Positions 15,590 through 22,752 of a stretch of 27,182 nucleotides of DNA are shown here, one piece after another. Location of the stretch: positions 1 through 27,182 of IMG/VR virus record IMGVR_UViG_3300042472_000956. One strand, 5' to 3'. Both the position numbers and the translations under genes were made by a program. The stretch is from a virus. The notes beneath the pieces are model-generated. The model saw only the letters and a list, made by a program, of their open reading frames with translations, did no database searches and was not told where the DNA came from. Positions within the stretch are counted from its first letter, which is position 1; each line of letters begins with the position of its first letter.

Positions 15590-15666
15590 ATTGGGCTGGT
15601 TTGTGCCATATGAGATATAAGGCCAGTAACACACTTTGACTTGTGGTCAAAAACTGCCAGCCCAAT
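15590..15666 (+). ncRNA. Candidate structured RNA, three-way junction
   Basis: The outer 10-bp stem is ATTGGGCTGG (15590-15599) with CCAGCCCAAT (15657-15666), a perfect match. Inside is hairpin A: GCC and ATAT (15605-15611), loop GAG, then ATAT, an AA bulge and GGC (15615-15623). Hairpin B directly abuts it: CAGT (15624-15627) with ACTG (15653-15656), and TTTGAC (15635-15640) with GTCAAA (15646-15651). The only junction linker is TTTGT. Five T bases follow at 15668-15672, and the AAAGGA ribosome site of the next gene is at 15674-15679. This fits a cis-acting leader RNA or a terminator-like switch for the 15687 gene. Confidence 0.5.
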
Positions 15667-15686
15667 GTTTTTAAAAGGATTTAAAA

Positions 15687-16280
15687 ATGGATTTGATAGA
15701 AGTAAAAAACCAGAACTTTCCAGATGATTTTGAAAGCTTTTTAAAACCAGATATCTTAGCAGCCCTTTTGGTGCAGATGCAAAATTCAACTGCAACCAGA
15801 AACATTTACCAAGTAAGGGCAATGTTTATTTCAGATAAGAAAGATGATGTTAGCTTTAACTATCATCTAACCACTTTGGGTGGGGCTGATGATGGCTTGC
15901 AGGTAATGCATTCAAACACAATCAAAACCCCAGACCACTTGAAAACCTTTTTAATTCAGATGGCCCTTCTTGGTTATAAGCCTTGGGAATGGGGCGCAGA
16001 TAAGAAGCTGAATTTTGTTGAAGGCTGGCATATTGCAGAGAATGAAATCGATGGCTGCAAGGTTGTTGGGTTTGCTATGGATGAATGCCTAACAATGTTT
16101 TCTTATGATGCTTGTATCCATCAAGTTTTTTGCGATGAATGCCATACCCCCAGCCAGCTTTCATGGGATGAATTATCTTTTGAAACTTGGATTAATCGTA
16201 ATGGCTGGCTTGGGTTTCCTGATGGTGAATTCTGCAAATACTTCTGCCCAAAATGCGTTAAGAAAATATCCAAGCTATAA
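15687..16280 (+). CDS. Hypothetical early protein with Cys-rich C-terminus
   Basis: The product has 197 residues with AAAGGA seven bases before the ATG. Residues about 1-120 form an alpha/beta domain with no family I recognise (VSFNYHLTTLGGADDGLQVM, FLIQMALLGYKPWEWG). The C-terminal 70 residues contain two Cys pairs, CDEC (about 148-151) and CPKC (about 189-192), with further Cys and His between, suggesting one zinc-binding domain split by a 35-residue insert. It lies between the structured intergenic element and a DUF3310 gene, in the replication block. The function is unknown. Confidence 0.6.
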   Translation: MDLIEVKNQNFPDDFESFLKPDILAALLVQMQNSTATRNIYQVRAMFISDKKDDVSFNYHLTTLGGADDGLQVMHSNTIKTPDHLKTFLIQMALLGYKPWEWGADKKLNFVEGWHIAENEIDGCKVVGFAMDECLTMFSYDACIHQVFCDECHTPSQLSWDELSFETWINRNGWLGFPDGEFCKYFCPKCVKKISKL

Positions 16281-16289
16281 GGGGCATTC

Positions 16290-16520
16290 ATGACAGATAA
16301 AGAAATTAACAGCCCAGAACATTACCAAGGTAACAACATTGAATGCATTGATGCAATTAAGGCAATGGTTGGGCATTACGGATTTATAACTTACCTGCAA
16401 TGTAGCGTAATGAAATACCTGTGGAGATTCCCAGCAAAAGGGAACCCAGCGCAAGATTTGAAAAAGGCAGAATGGTTTTTGCAAAGGTTGATTACGGAAA
16501 TTGAATCAAAGGATATCTAG
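16290..16520 (+). CDS. DUF3310 family protein
   Basis: This 76-residue protein carries the DUF3310 (PF11753) signature: SPEHYQGNNIECIDAIKAMV, a central YLQCSVMKYLWRF segment and a DLKKAEWFLQRLI helix. These small phage proteins are often annotated as nucleotide-kinase-like, but their activity is not established. The ATG follows AGGGG by five bases, only nine bases after the previous stop. The gene ends at the second structured intergenic stretch. Confidence 0.85.
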   Translation: MTDKEINSPEHYQGNNIECIDAIKAMVGHYGFITYLQCSVMKYLWRFPAKGNPAQDLKKAEWFLQRLITEIESKDI

Positions 16521-16750
16521 GGGCAACCATTCCAATTGCCAGCAGGTTAATCTTTTTAAGCAACCAAGATTAATTTGAACAACTGGGGTTAAACTTTTGG
16601 AATGGGGTTTTATTCAAGGTTAATCCCATTGGAAAATGCCAGAAAAGTAAGATTGTTTCTGAAAAACTGGCTGTTGTGGGACACTTTTTCAATGGGGTTT
16701 TTATCACAGGGTGGGGGAATTACCCCACCCTAAACAAGAAGGCTTCAACC
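16521..16750. other. Structured intergenic region with four inverted repeats
   Basis: This 230-nt stretch has no credible gene. It contains GGCAA/TTGCC (16522-16540), TTAATCTT/AAGATTAA (16547-16573), AATGGG/CCCATT (16601-16630), and a perfect GC-rich hairpin GGGTGGGG/CCCCACCC with loop GAATTA (16709-16730). AATGGGGTTTT occurs twice (16601 and 16691). No T-run follows the GC-rich hairpin, so it is not a typical intrinsic terminator. A frame could be opened by GTG at 16676, but it would run through the hairpin and lacks a ribosome site. Confidence 0.55.
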
Positions 16751-17374
16751 ATGATTTATTTTCAAGGCATGACAAAAACAGAATTGGTTAAAACAATTCG
16801 GGATGCTATTAAAAACATTGGCTATGAAGTTGAATTTGAAAACCAGTTAATTTGTGATTTGATAGGTGAACACCATTATTATTGGTCAACACAAAAAATA
16901 AAACCATCTAAGTTTAAAAAATCCTTCATGCCCAAAAGCTATATTTTTAAAGGTTGGACAGAAAAAGAAGGTTGGAAAGATGTTTCATGGAAAAAATGCA
17001 TTTACAAAAAAGATTCAAACGCAATTTTAGTTGAAGCTTTAAGGTATGCATCACACCCATTTCTTTTGGAATACAGAAAAAACAATCCAATTTGTGAGAT
17101 TTGCAAAATAGCAAAATCAACTGAAGTTGATCATGTAGAACCAACATTTAAAAAATTAGCTGAAGGGTTTTTAAGTGCTTTGACAGAGGAACAGATTGAA
17201 AAAATCAAAAGCAGTTTTAACTTTTGCAAATTTGAAAAGTTTAGTTTCCCTGATGAATTTGAATTATCCAGAAGCATGAAGATTATTCATGAAACAGCAA
17301 TAATAAAAGCAGTTTGCAAATTGTGCCATTTAGATTCAGCAAGAGTAAGAAAACAAAAACAAGGGGTTAAATAA
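16751..17374 (+). CDS. HNH-type nuclease-like protein (DUF3223-like)
   Basis: The start chosen is ATG 16751 (AAGAAGG eight bases upstream), giving 207 residues. GTG 16676 and ATG 16769 are alternatives. The C-terminal half has CEICK, then VDHVEPTFKKLAEGFL, then after about 60 residues VCKLCHLDSA. Separation of the DH motif from the last CxxC by a long insert is what I recall from bacterial DUF3223-linked HNH proteins. The N-terminal half has aromatic and Lys-rich beta segments (YYWSTQKIKPSKFKKSF). It could cut DNA, or be a degenerate zinc-binding form. It sits directly before the replication gene, two bases away. Confidence 0.55.
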   Translation: MIYFQGMTKTELVKTIRDAIKNIGYEVEFENQLICDLIGEHHYYWSTQKIKPSKFKKSFMPKSYIFKGWTEKEGWKDVSWKKCIYKKDSNAILVEALRYASHPFLLEYRKNNPICEICKIAKSTEVDHVEPTFKKLAEGFLSALTEEQIEKIKSSFNFCKFEKFSFPDEFELSRSMKIIHETAIIKAVCKLCHLDSARVRKQKQGVK

Positions 17375-17375
17375 C

Positions 17376-18422
17376 ATGAGATATAAAATTAAGAACTGGG
17401 AGAAGTTTCAACATTATAAAGATAGGAAACCTTTGTGGATCAAACTTTACAGAGATATTTTAGATTCCAGAGATTGGGCAGCCCTATCTGGAATGGCTGC
17501 AAAAACCTTAATTATGGTTTGGTTAATTGGTTCTGAATACGATGGAACATTACCCTTAAATGATGTGTTATCTTTCAGATTGCGAATTAAAATAAGTGAT
17601 CTTGAAAAATGCATTCAAGAACTAATTGAAAATGAATTTATTATTGAATCAGAAGAAGCCCCCAAATCAGAAAAAACAACTAGCAAAGAGTTGAAAGAAA
17701 AATCTGGTTTTGGTGATAGATATGTTAGCCAAACAACTAAGAACCTAATCATGATTAGGGATGTTAATTGTGTAAGCTGTGGAAGTTCTGAAAACCTTGA
17801 AATTGATCATATAAAACCAGTTTCAAAAGGAGGAAATTCTGAACCCGAAAACCTGCAACTTCTATGCAGATCATGCAACAGAAGTAAAAGGGCAACATAT
17901 TCAGCGGAGCAGGTTGCTACACATTTGGCGCAAGTTGCTACGCATTCTACAAGCGGTGAAAACCTGTGTAGCCTAGAGAAAGAGAAAGAGATAGAGATAG
18001 AGACAGAGATAGAGATAGAGACAGAGATAGAGATAGAGACAGAATATAGTTCAGAACTGGTTCCCAGTTCCAAACCTGCCCAGCCCAATTATCAACCAGA
18101 AATCAAATTTCCCTGCAAAGGCAACCCTGCAGAATGGGTATTGCCCCAAAGCTTATTTGATGACATTCAAGAAACCTTCAAGGATGATCCTATTTTGAAT
18201 TGGATCATGAAGGCAAGGCTTTGGGCTATTACCAACCCAAAGAAGCGAAAAACAGCAAAGGGGATGCCTACATTCTTGATTGGATGGATGGGAAGACAGA
18301 ATGACAGGCCAAACCAGAATGCAACCTACCAAACCAATGGAAAATCCAAACCAACAAACCTGCAAGAAGTGTTAGCCAAAATGCCAGCAGGTTTTGTTAT
18401 GCCAGGGGAGCAAAAACTATGA
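17376..18422 (+). CDS. Replication initiator-like protein with internal HNH domain
   Basis: The product has 348 residues. Residues 1-92 (NWEKFQHYKDRKPLWIKLYR, then LPLNDVLSFRLRI and LIENEFIIES) match the winged-helix head of phage replication initiator/organiser proteins. Residues 132-171 are a full HNH domain: Cys132/Cys135, Asp144-His145 in LEIDHIKPVSKGG, Asn159, Cys164/Cys167. Residues about 200-223 are a Glu/Ile/Thr low-complexity linker from an 18-bp tandem repeat. The C-terminal part (WIMKARLWAITNPKKRKTAK, then FLIGWMGR) is the tail often seen in initiator proteins. It likely binds the origin and recruits a loader. The HNH domain is an added nuclease or structural zinc module. An ATGA overlap joins the next gene. 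Confidence 0.7.
   Translation: MRYKIKNWEKFQHYKDRKPLWIKLYRDILDSRDWAALSGMAAKTLIMVWLIGSEYDGTLPLNDVLSFRLRIKISDLEKCIQELIENEFIIESEEAPKSEKTTSKELKEKSGFGDRYVSQTTKNLIMIRDVNCVSCGSSENLEIDHIKPVSKGGNSEPENLQLLCRSCNRSKRATYSAEQVATHLAQVATHSTSGENLCSLEKEKEIEIETEIEIETEIEIETEYSSELVPSSKPAQPNYQPEIKFPCKGNPAEWVLPQSLFDDIQETFKDDPILNWIMKARLWAITNPKKRKTAKGMPTFLIGWMGRQNDRPNQNATYQTNGKSKPTNLQEVLAKMPAGFVMPGEQKL
17988..18041 (+). repeat. 18-bp tandem repeat, three copies, in frame
   Basis: Three exact copies of an 18-base unit (GAGATA twice, then GAGACA) encode EIEIET three times, preceded by GAGAAA units. Slippage by whole units would change linker length without breaking the frame. Confidence 0.9.
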
Positions 18423-19096
18423 ACCAGATAACCAACTTTGTAACCAATTCAAACCCAACATGGGCAGATTGGATTGAACATCATGCCACTTTCTATGGTT
18501 GGGAAACAGAAGCCCAATTAAAAATGCTGCTTGCATGGTCAAAGTATTTTGATGATGAAGGGTTTGGGCCAGAAGAATTGATGGCTGCAAGTAAAGATTT
18601 AACAGATGTAAAAATCTTCAAGAAAGAGGATACCATTTACGAGTTAGAAAAGGCGGTAAAACAGCGCAGAGAAACCCACAGGCAAAAAAATGAACCTGCT
18701 GTTGTTGATTGCAAAAGATGTTTGGGGTTTGGGTTGATTCCAGTACCCCACCCAAAGTTCATCAAAGATGGGGTTTGGAATTCGAAATATACCTGTGCGG
18801 TTTGCTGTACTTGTTTGAATGGATTGAAATACAAACCAAACCTTAGCCCCGAAAATAACAAAAGCATTTTAAATCTGTTGGACTATGAAAAGATTAATCC
18901 CTTCTGGGAAAGGCAAATGGCAAACTTTAGAGAATCAGAAAGGAAACTTGCAGACTTGATGAATGCCCAGAACCCCAAAAGGAATACGGAATTAGATGCT
19001 ATCCTTGAAAGGATAAAAAAAAGGCAGGAAGAACTTAAGGCCAAACCCGAACCCGAAAAATGGATCATTGAAAAATCAGTTAGAACTTATGGGTAA
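18419..19096 (+). CDS. Hypothetical replication-region protein with Cys cluster
   Basis: This 225-residue protein is coupled by ATGA to the initiator-like gene. The N-terminal 70 residues are helical (WADWIEHHATFYGWETEAQL and onward). A cysteine cluster follows, CKRC at 98-101 and CAVCCTC at 126-132, probably a zinc site. The C-terminal 80 residues are charged and helical (AILERIKKRQEELKAKPEPE). Position directly after an initiator often belongs to a helicase loader, but no Walker A motif is present, so it is not an ATPase loader. The function is unknown. Confidence 0.6.
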   Translation: MNQITNFVTNSNPTWADWIEHHATFYGWETEAQLKMLLAWSKYFDDEGFGPEELMAASKDLTDVKIFKKEDTIYELEKAVKQRRETHRQKNEPAVVDCKRCLGFGLIPVPHPKFIKDGVWNSKYTCAVCCTCLNGLKYKPNLSPENNKSILNLLDYEKINPFWERQMANFRESERKLADLMNAQNPKRNTELDAILERIKKRQEELKAKPEPEKWIIEKSVRTYG

Positions 19097-19115
19097 TTTT
19101 GGAAAGGATTCCTAA

Positions 19116-19697
19116 ATGATAACTATTGAATTAGATCAAAACCAAGCTGGCTTAATTTGGATGGCTGCAAGTGCAAAAGCTGATTGGATGATAGCGCATG
19201 GTTGGCCAGCTATTCAATCAGAGAAGTTAAAAAATTACGGTTTAACCAAAGATGATGAACAAACCTACCATCAAGCAATTGGGCTTGCAGGGGAAGCTGC
19301 TGTGCATCTGTGGGTTTATGGCAACCTTTCAAAGTTCTTTGAAGCCCAACGAATTAACCAAGCTGCTACCACTGGGGATGGCGGGGAAGATATGGCAGGG
19401 ATAAACATTAAAGCAGTTGATTCCCTTTGCAGTTTACCCATGCAGCAAAACCTGTTGGTGCAATCTGCAAGGCTATCAACCAATATTATTTACCTGCAAA
19501 CCCTAGTTATGATTTCAGAACCATTCATGTTTATTTCTAATCTGAAGGTAAAAATAGTAGGGGCAATTTCTGGCAGTTCAATTGCCAACAACTTTAAACC
19601 CAGCCATGGGAACCCACCCTGTTACATGGTTCCCTTTGAATTGCTATTTCCCCCAGAAGCTTTGCTTTGGAATGAACACAAAAGGAAAATCAAATGA
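19116..19697 (+). CDS. PD-(D/E)XK nuclease-like protein
   Basis: The product has 193 residues with AAAGGA seven bases before the ATG. The arrangement resembles restriction-endonuclease-fold proteins of phages: Glu60 in the helix AIGLAGEAAVHLWVYG, then TGDGGEDMAGINIKAV (Asp92 and Lys99), then a strand NIIYLQTLVMIS. In active enzymes the residue two before the Lys is usually Asp, Glu or Gln. Here it is Asn97, so activity is uncertain. The C-terminal part is unassigned. It lies between replication genes and RusA, consistent with DNA processing. Confidence 0.5.
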   Translation: MITIELDQNQAGLIWMAASAKADWMIAHGWPAIQSEKLKNYGLTKDDEQTYHQAIGLAGEAAVHLWVYGNLSKFFEAQRINQAATTGDGGEDMAGINIKAVDSLCSLPMQQNLLVQSARLSTNIIYLQTLVMISEPFMFISNLKVKIVGAISGSSIANNFKPSHGNPPCYMVPFELLFPPEALLWNEHKRKIK

Positions 19698-20047
19698 TTG
19701 GCAGATGTAGACATTGCGACAAAATCAGGTTGATTTATTATGGGCTTTGCACCAAATGCAATTGCAAGCCAAGGGATTTATACCGATTGCTAAAACGAAA
19801 CCTTAATCTAAAGATGAAAATAGAAACCCTTAAAAAAAGGGCAGGTGAGAAACACAGGCTTTTAAATAATATCAGGGGAAAGTTTTACAACCTGCAGAAA
19901 GTTTGCAAAAGAACCACAAGGGCTTTATATGAAATTGATGATGCCAATCCCGCCATCTGTAAATCATATGTACCGAAGCAAAAGGGGCGGAGTTTACAAA
20001 AGCAAAAGATACCTGCAATGGATAGAGGAAGCAGCCTTGATGATTAA
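19694..20047 (+). CDS. Small zinc-ribbon-like protein overlapping rusA
   Basis: The product has 117 residues and starts in an ATGA overlap. The N-terminus has two Cys pairs, CRHC (5-8) and CTKCNC (19-24), suggesting a zinc knuckle, followed by a strongly basic helical segment (LKRNLNLKMKIETLKKRAGE). The last 40 residues are encoded by bases that also encode the start of the RusA-like protein in another frame (119-nt overlap), and they look less protein-like (KGRSLQKQKIPAMDRGSSLD). It is probably a nucleic-acid-binding protein. The C-terminal end may be a by-product of the overlap. Confidence 0.5.
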   Translation: MIGRCRHCDKIRLIYYGLCTKCNCKPRDLYRLLKRNLNLKMKIETLKKRAGEKHRLLNNIRGKFYNLQKVCKRTTRALYEIDDANPAICKSYVPKQKGRSLQKQKIPAMDRGSSLDD

Positions 20048-20291
20048 AACCACCCGCAAAGGGGCAAAGATTTACCCGCCCTACAAATTCATTATGACGA
20101 TTTCGGGTGGCAAGGGTTGGAGAAGCAACAGGGATTTAGACAACTGTTTAAAACCAGTGCTTGACCTGTTAACCACGATGAACATTATTGAAGATGATAA
20201 TTGCCATCTGGTTAACAGCCTTTCAGTTATCTTTGTTGCTGGCAATGGATCAGATGCCAAATGTATGGTTGAACTATTGGAGAACCACTAA
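19929..20291 (+). CDS. rusA: RusA-family Holliday junction resolvase
   Basis: The product has 120 residues. The start MKLMMPIPPSVNHMYRSKRG is the typical RusA opening (P-x-PPSVNH). The SNRDLDNCLKPVLDLLTTMN segment carries the conserved aspartates, and IIEDDNCHLVN supplies another. RusA dimers resolve four-way DNA junctions, here presumably before packaging. The length matches the family (about 120). The ATG at 19929 lies inside the upstream gene with ACAAGGG as its likely ribosome site. It joins the HNH gene by TAATG. Confidence 0.9.
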   Translation: MKLMMPIPPSVNHMYRSKRGGVYKSKRYLQWIEEAALMIKTTRKGAKIYPPYKFIMTISGGKGWRSNRDLDNCLKPVLDLLTTMNIIEDDNCHLVNSLSVIFVAGNGSDAKCMVELLENH

Positions 20292-20632
20292 TGCCATGGG
20301 AAATTCCGAATCATGATCCAAACCCCAAAAAGAAACTTCCCAAGGGAAAGAAGAAACCAGAAACCCACAACAGGCCCAGCCCATCAATCAGGGGATATGG
20401 CAGAAGGTGGGAACATATCAGATTGGCATTACTGCAAGAGGAACCACTTTGCAGATTATGCCAAGGCCCAGCAAGTTGCGTGGATCATATTAAGCCATTA
20501 AAAAAGGGTGGTACACATGACAAACTTAACCTGCAACCATTGTGCGCATCATGCCACAATAGCAAAACATGGCATGAAACTTGGGGCGCAAAGATGAATA
20601 AGGGAAAAGGCAAAACTAATGAAAACCCTTGA
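20291..20632 (+). CDS. HNH endonuclease next to terminase
   Basis: The product has 113 residues. The basic N-terminus includes RGYGRRWEHIRLALLQEEPL, followed by the HNH motif: Cys54/Cys57, Asp65-His66 in CVDHIKPLKKGGTHDKLNLQ, Asn80, Cys85 and Cys88-His89. Small HNH proteins at this place, directly before the small terminase, are known in cos-type phages (for example HK97 gp74) to stimulate terminase cutting at cos. The 100-nt gap after it is therefore a good place to look for cos. Confidence 0.88.
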   Translation: MPWEIPNHDPNPKKKLPKGKKKPETHNRPSPSIRGYGRRWEHIRLALLQEEPLCRLCQGPASCVDHIKPLKKGGTHDKLNLQPLCASCHNSKTWHETWGAKMNKGKGKTNENP

Positions 20633-20742
20633 ATTATGCGGAAATTTAGGGGGTAGGGGGGGATGATGACATTTTAGAAAAAGGCCGGAGTACCTACACG
20701 AAAAATTCCACGATTTTGGACAAAAAATTTAGGCAATAAGGA
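20633..20742. other. Candidate cos/packaging region
   Basis: This gap between the HNH and small-terminase genes has a base pattern unlike its surroundings: GGGGG (20649-20653) and GGGGGGG (20656-20662), then AGGCCGGAGTACCTACACG, then an inverted repeat AAAAT/ATTTT around TCCACG near 20703-20718. Cos sites of HNH/P27-type phages lie in this place and often have G-runs. The exact cut cannot be read from sequence. Confidence 0.4.
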
Positions 20743-20750
20743 TGTTAGTT

Positions 20751-21227
20751 ATGGCAAAAGGTAGAAAAGCACAATTAAGACAAGTATTATCTTTAAATAT
20801 TAACAAGAAACCAAGCAGAAAAAACCCTGCCCCTGTTGAATTCGATTTATCAATTCCCCTAATGCCCAACTGGTTAGATAAAGTTGGTAAGGAAAAATGG
20901 CTGGCATTAACCACAGGGTTAAAACATATGGCGATTTTATCCCCTGTTGATGCAGATATACTGGCTGCATACTGCGCTTTGTATTCACAGATGGTTAGGT
21001 GTGTTATCAAGCTAAATAAATCTGGTGGGTTTACAACTTCCCAAAATGGTGGGCCAGAAAAAACAGATCCTGCAGTTGACCAGCTAACAGTAATTTCAAA
21101 TCGGCTTGCAGGGCTTGGGAAAAATCTTGGGTTAAACCCACTGGCCAGAAGCAAGTTGGTTGCAGATCCAACCATTCAAGAAAAAGATTGGCTGGATAAT
21201 ATGTGCAAAGAAAAAACAAATGAGTAA
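20751..21227 (+). CDS. terS: Terminase small subunit, P27 family
   Basis: The start at 20751 puts AAGGA eight bases upstream (ATG 20742 overlaps that site), giving 158 residues. The sequence fits the P27-type small terminase: a basic N-terminus, IPLMPNWLDKVGKEKWLALT, SPVDADILAAYCALYSQMVR, and a C-terminal NRLAGLGKNLGLNPLARSKL helix. It recognises the packaging site and hands DNA to the large subunit, whose start lies in an 8-nt overlap. Confidence 0.9.
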   Translation: MAKGRKAQLRQVLSLNINKKPSRKNPAPVEFDLSIPLMPNWLDKVGKEKWLALTTGLKHMAILSPVDADILAAYCALYSQMVRCVIKLNKSGGFTTSQNGGPEKTDPAVDQLTVISNRLAGLGKNLGLNPLARSKLVADPTIQEKDWLDNMCKEKTNE

Positions 21228-22746
21228 AAAGAAAATCGCAGATCCTTTGATAATTGGTTTTATTGAAAGAGCTTTAACCCTTTCTGTTGGGGAATGGGCT
21301 GGTAAACCTTTCAAGCTTCAAGAATGGCAGAAGGAAATTCTTAGGGCAATCTTTTTACCCTTAGATAAAAATGGTAACAGAGTGGTTAGGCAGGTTTATT
21401 TGGAAGTTCCAAGGAAGTCTGGAAAATCAACCCTTGCTAGTGCAATTGCTTTATGGCTTTTGGTTGAAGGGGAACCAGGGGCGCAAGTTTTTTCTGCTGC
21501 TTGCAACAGGGAGCAAGCGAAAATCTGCTTTAATTCTGCAGTTGAAATGGCTAGGAATTGCCCTGCCTTGAAGAATAAGCTGGAAATACAGAAGGAAAAA
21601 ATCGAATATTCCAAGCTTAGAAGCTTTTACAAATCGATATCCAGTGAATCAGATTCTGCCCACGGCACGAACCCCCACGGAATCATCCTTGATGAACTGC
21701 ATACCCAAAAATCGAGGGAGTTATTTGATACTTTATTAACTGGAACCTTGGCACGAAGGCAACCATTAGCAGTAATGATTACCACAGCAGGTTCAGATAG
21801 AACTTCTTTTTGTCATGAGATGCACCAGTACGCAGAAAAGATAATTGATGGAACCATAATCAACCCAAGTTTTGTAGCCAGAATATTTTCAGCAGCAATT
21901 GAAGATGATTGGACAGCAGAAGAAACTTGGAAAAAAGCAAACCCAGGTTATGGGGTAACCGTAAAACCAGAATACTTTTTTCAACAGGTGCAGGAATGTA
22001 AAGATAACCCAGCCAAAGAAGCAGCATTCCGCAGAGATCACCTAAACCAATGGGTTGAAACTGATATCAGATGGATTTCCCCGCTTAAGTGGGATGAATG
22101 CCAAATAGATAAACCCAATCTAGATTTTAGAGATTGTTACCTAGGTCTTGATTTAAGTAATACTTTAGATTTAACGGCTGCAGTTTTACTTTTCCCACCC
22201 ACCCATGAAGATGAACCAGCTTTTGTTTTGCCTTTTTTCTTTTGCCCTTCTGAGGGTTGGAAACTGAGGGAGAGATTAAACAAGTTTAAAATAAAACCTT
22301 GGGTTGCTGCAGGGCATATTATAGAAACCCATGGGAACAAAATTGATTACAGGTTGGTTAAAAAACATATTCAAGAGTTAGCCCAAAAATATAACATCTT
22401 GGAAATAGTGGTTGACCCTTGGCATCATGATCAAATCATCCATGAACTAGATGAATTTACCTGCATCAAGTTTCCCCAAACCCCACCCAACATGGCCCCA
22501 CCAACTAAAAAACTTGAAGAATTAATACTAACCAAGGGTTTAGCCCATGCAGGTAACCCTGTTTTGAGATGGAATTTAGGGAATATTTCCTGCAGTTTGG
22601 ACGATAATGCCAATTACAAGCTTTCTAAAAAAAAGAGTCGTGATAAAATTGATGGGATCATTGCCCTTATAATGGCCATTGGCAGATGGCAAGTTAATCA
22701 GATTTCACCAACAGAAACCCAAGGGGCAGGAATTGAATTCCTGTAA
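21220..22746 (+). CDS. terL: Terminase large subunit (ATPase and nuclease)
   Basis: The product has 508 residues from ATG 21220. A longer frame from 21160 would overlap terS by 68 nt, without support. Residues 63-71 hold the Walker A-like VPRKSGKST, GIILDELHT is Walker B with the catalytic Glu, and TTAGSD is the coupling motif. The RNase-H-like nuclease domain shows YLGLDLSNTLDLTA, EIVVDPWHHDQI and a final acidic SRDKIDGIIALIMAIG. This is the Terminase_1/HK97-type layout. It translocates DNA into the prohead through the portal encoded next. Confidence 0.95.
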   Translation: MSKKKIADPLIIGFIERALTLSVGEWAGKPFKLQEWQKEILRAIFLPLDKNGNRVVRQVYLEVPRKSGKSTLASAIALWLLVEGEPGAQVFSAACNREQAKICFNSAVEMARNCPALKNKLEIQKEKIEYSKLRSFYKSISSESDSAHGTNPHGIILDELHTQKSRELFDTLLTGTLARRQPLAVMITTAGSDRTSFCHEMHQYAEKIIDGTIINPSFVARIFSAAIEDDWTAEETWKKANPGYGVTVKPEYFFQQVQECKDNPAKEAAFRRDHLNQWVETDIRWISPLKWDECQIDKPNLDFRDCYLGLDLSNTLDLTAAVLLFPPTHEDEPAFVLPFFFCPSEGWKLRERLNKFKIKPWVAAGHIIETHGNKIDYRLVKKHIQELAQKYNILEIVVDPWHHDQIIHELDEFTCIKFPQTPPNMAPPTKKLEELILTKGLAHAGNPVLRWNLGNISCSLDDNANYKLSKKKSRDKIDGIIALIMAIGRWQVNQISPTETQGAGIEFL

Positions 22747-22752
22747 AATATA

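Noticed and set aside
16676-16750. GTG-start extension of the HNH-like protein
   Set aside because: It would run through a perfect 8-bp GC-rich hairpin and has no ribosome site; ATG 16751 has AAGAAGG at good distance.
17988-18041. CRISPR array
   Set aside because: The units are contiguous, in frame and without spacers; it is a coding tandem repeat.
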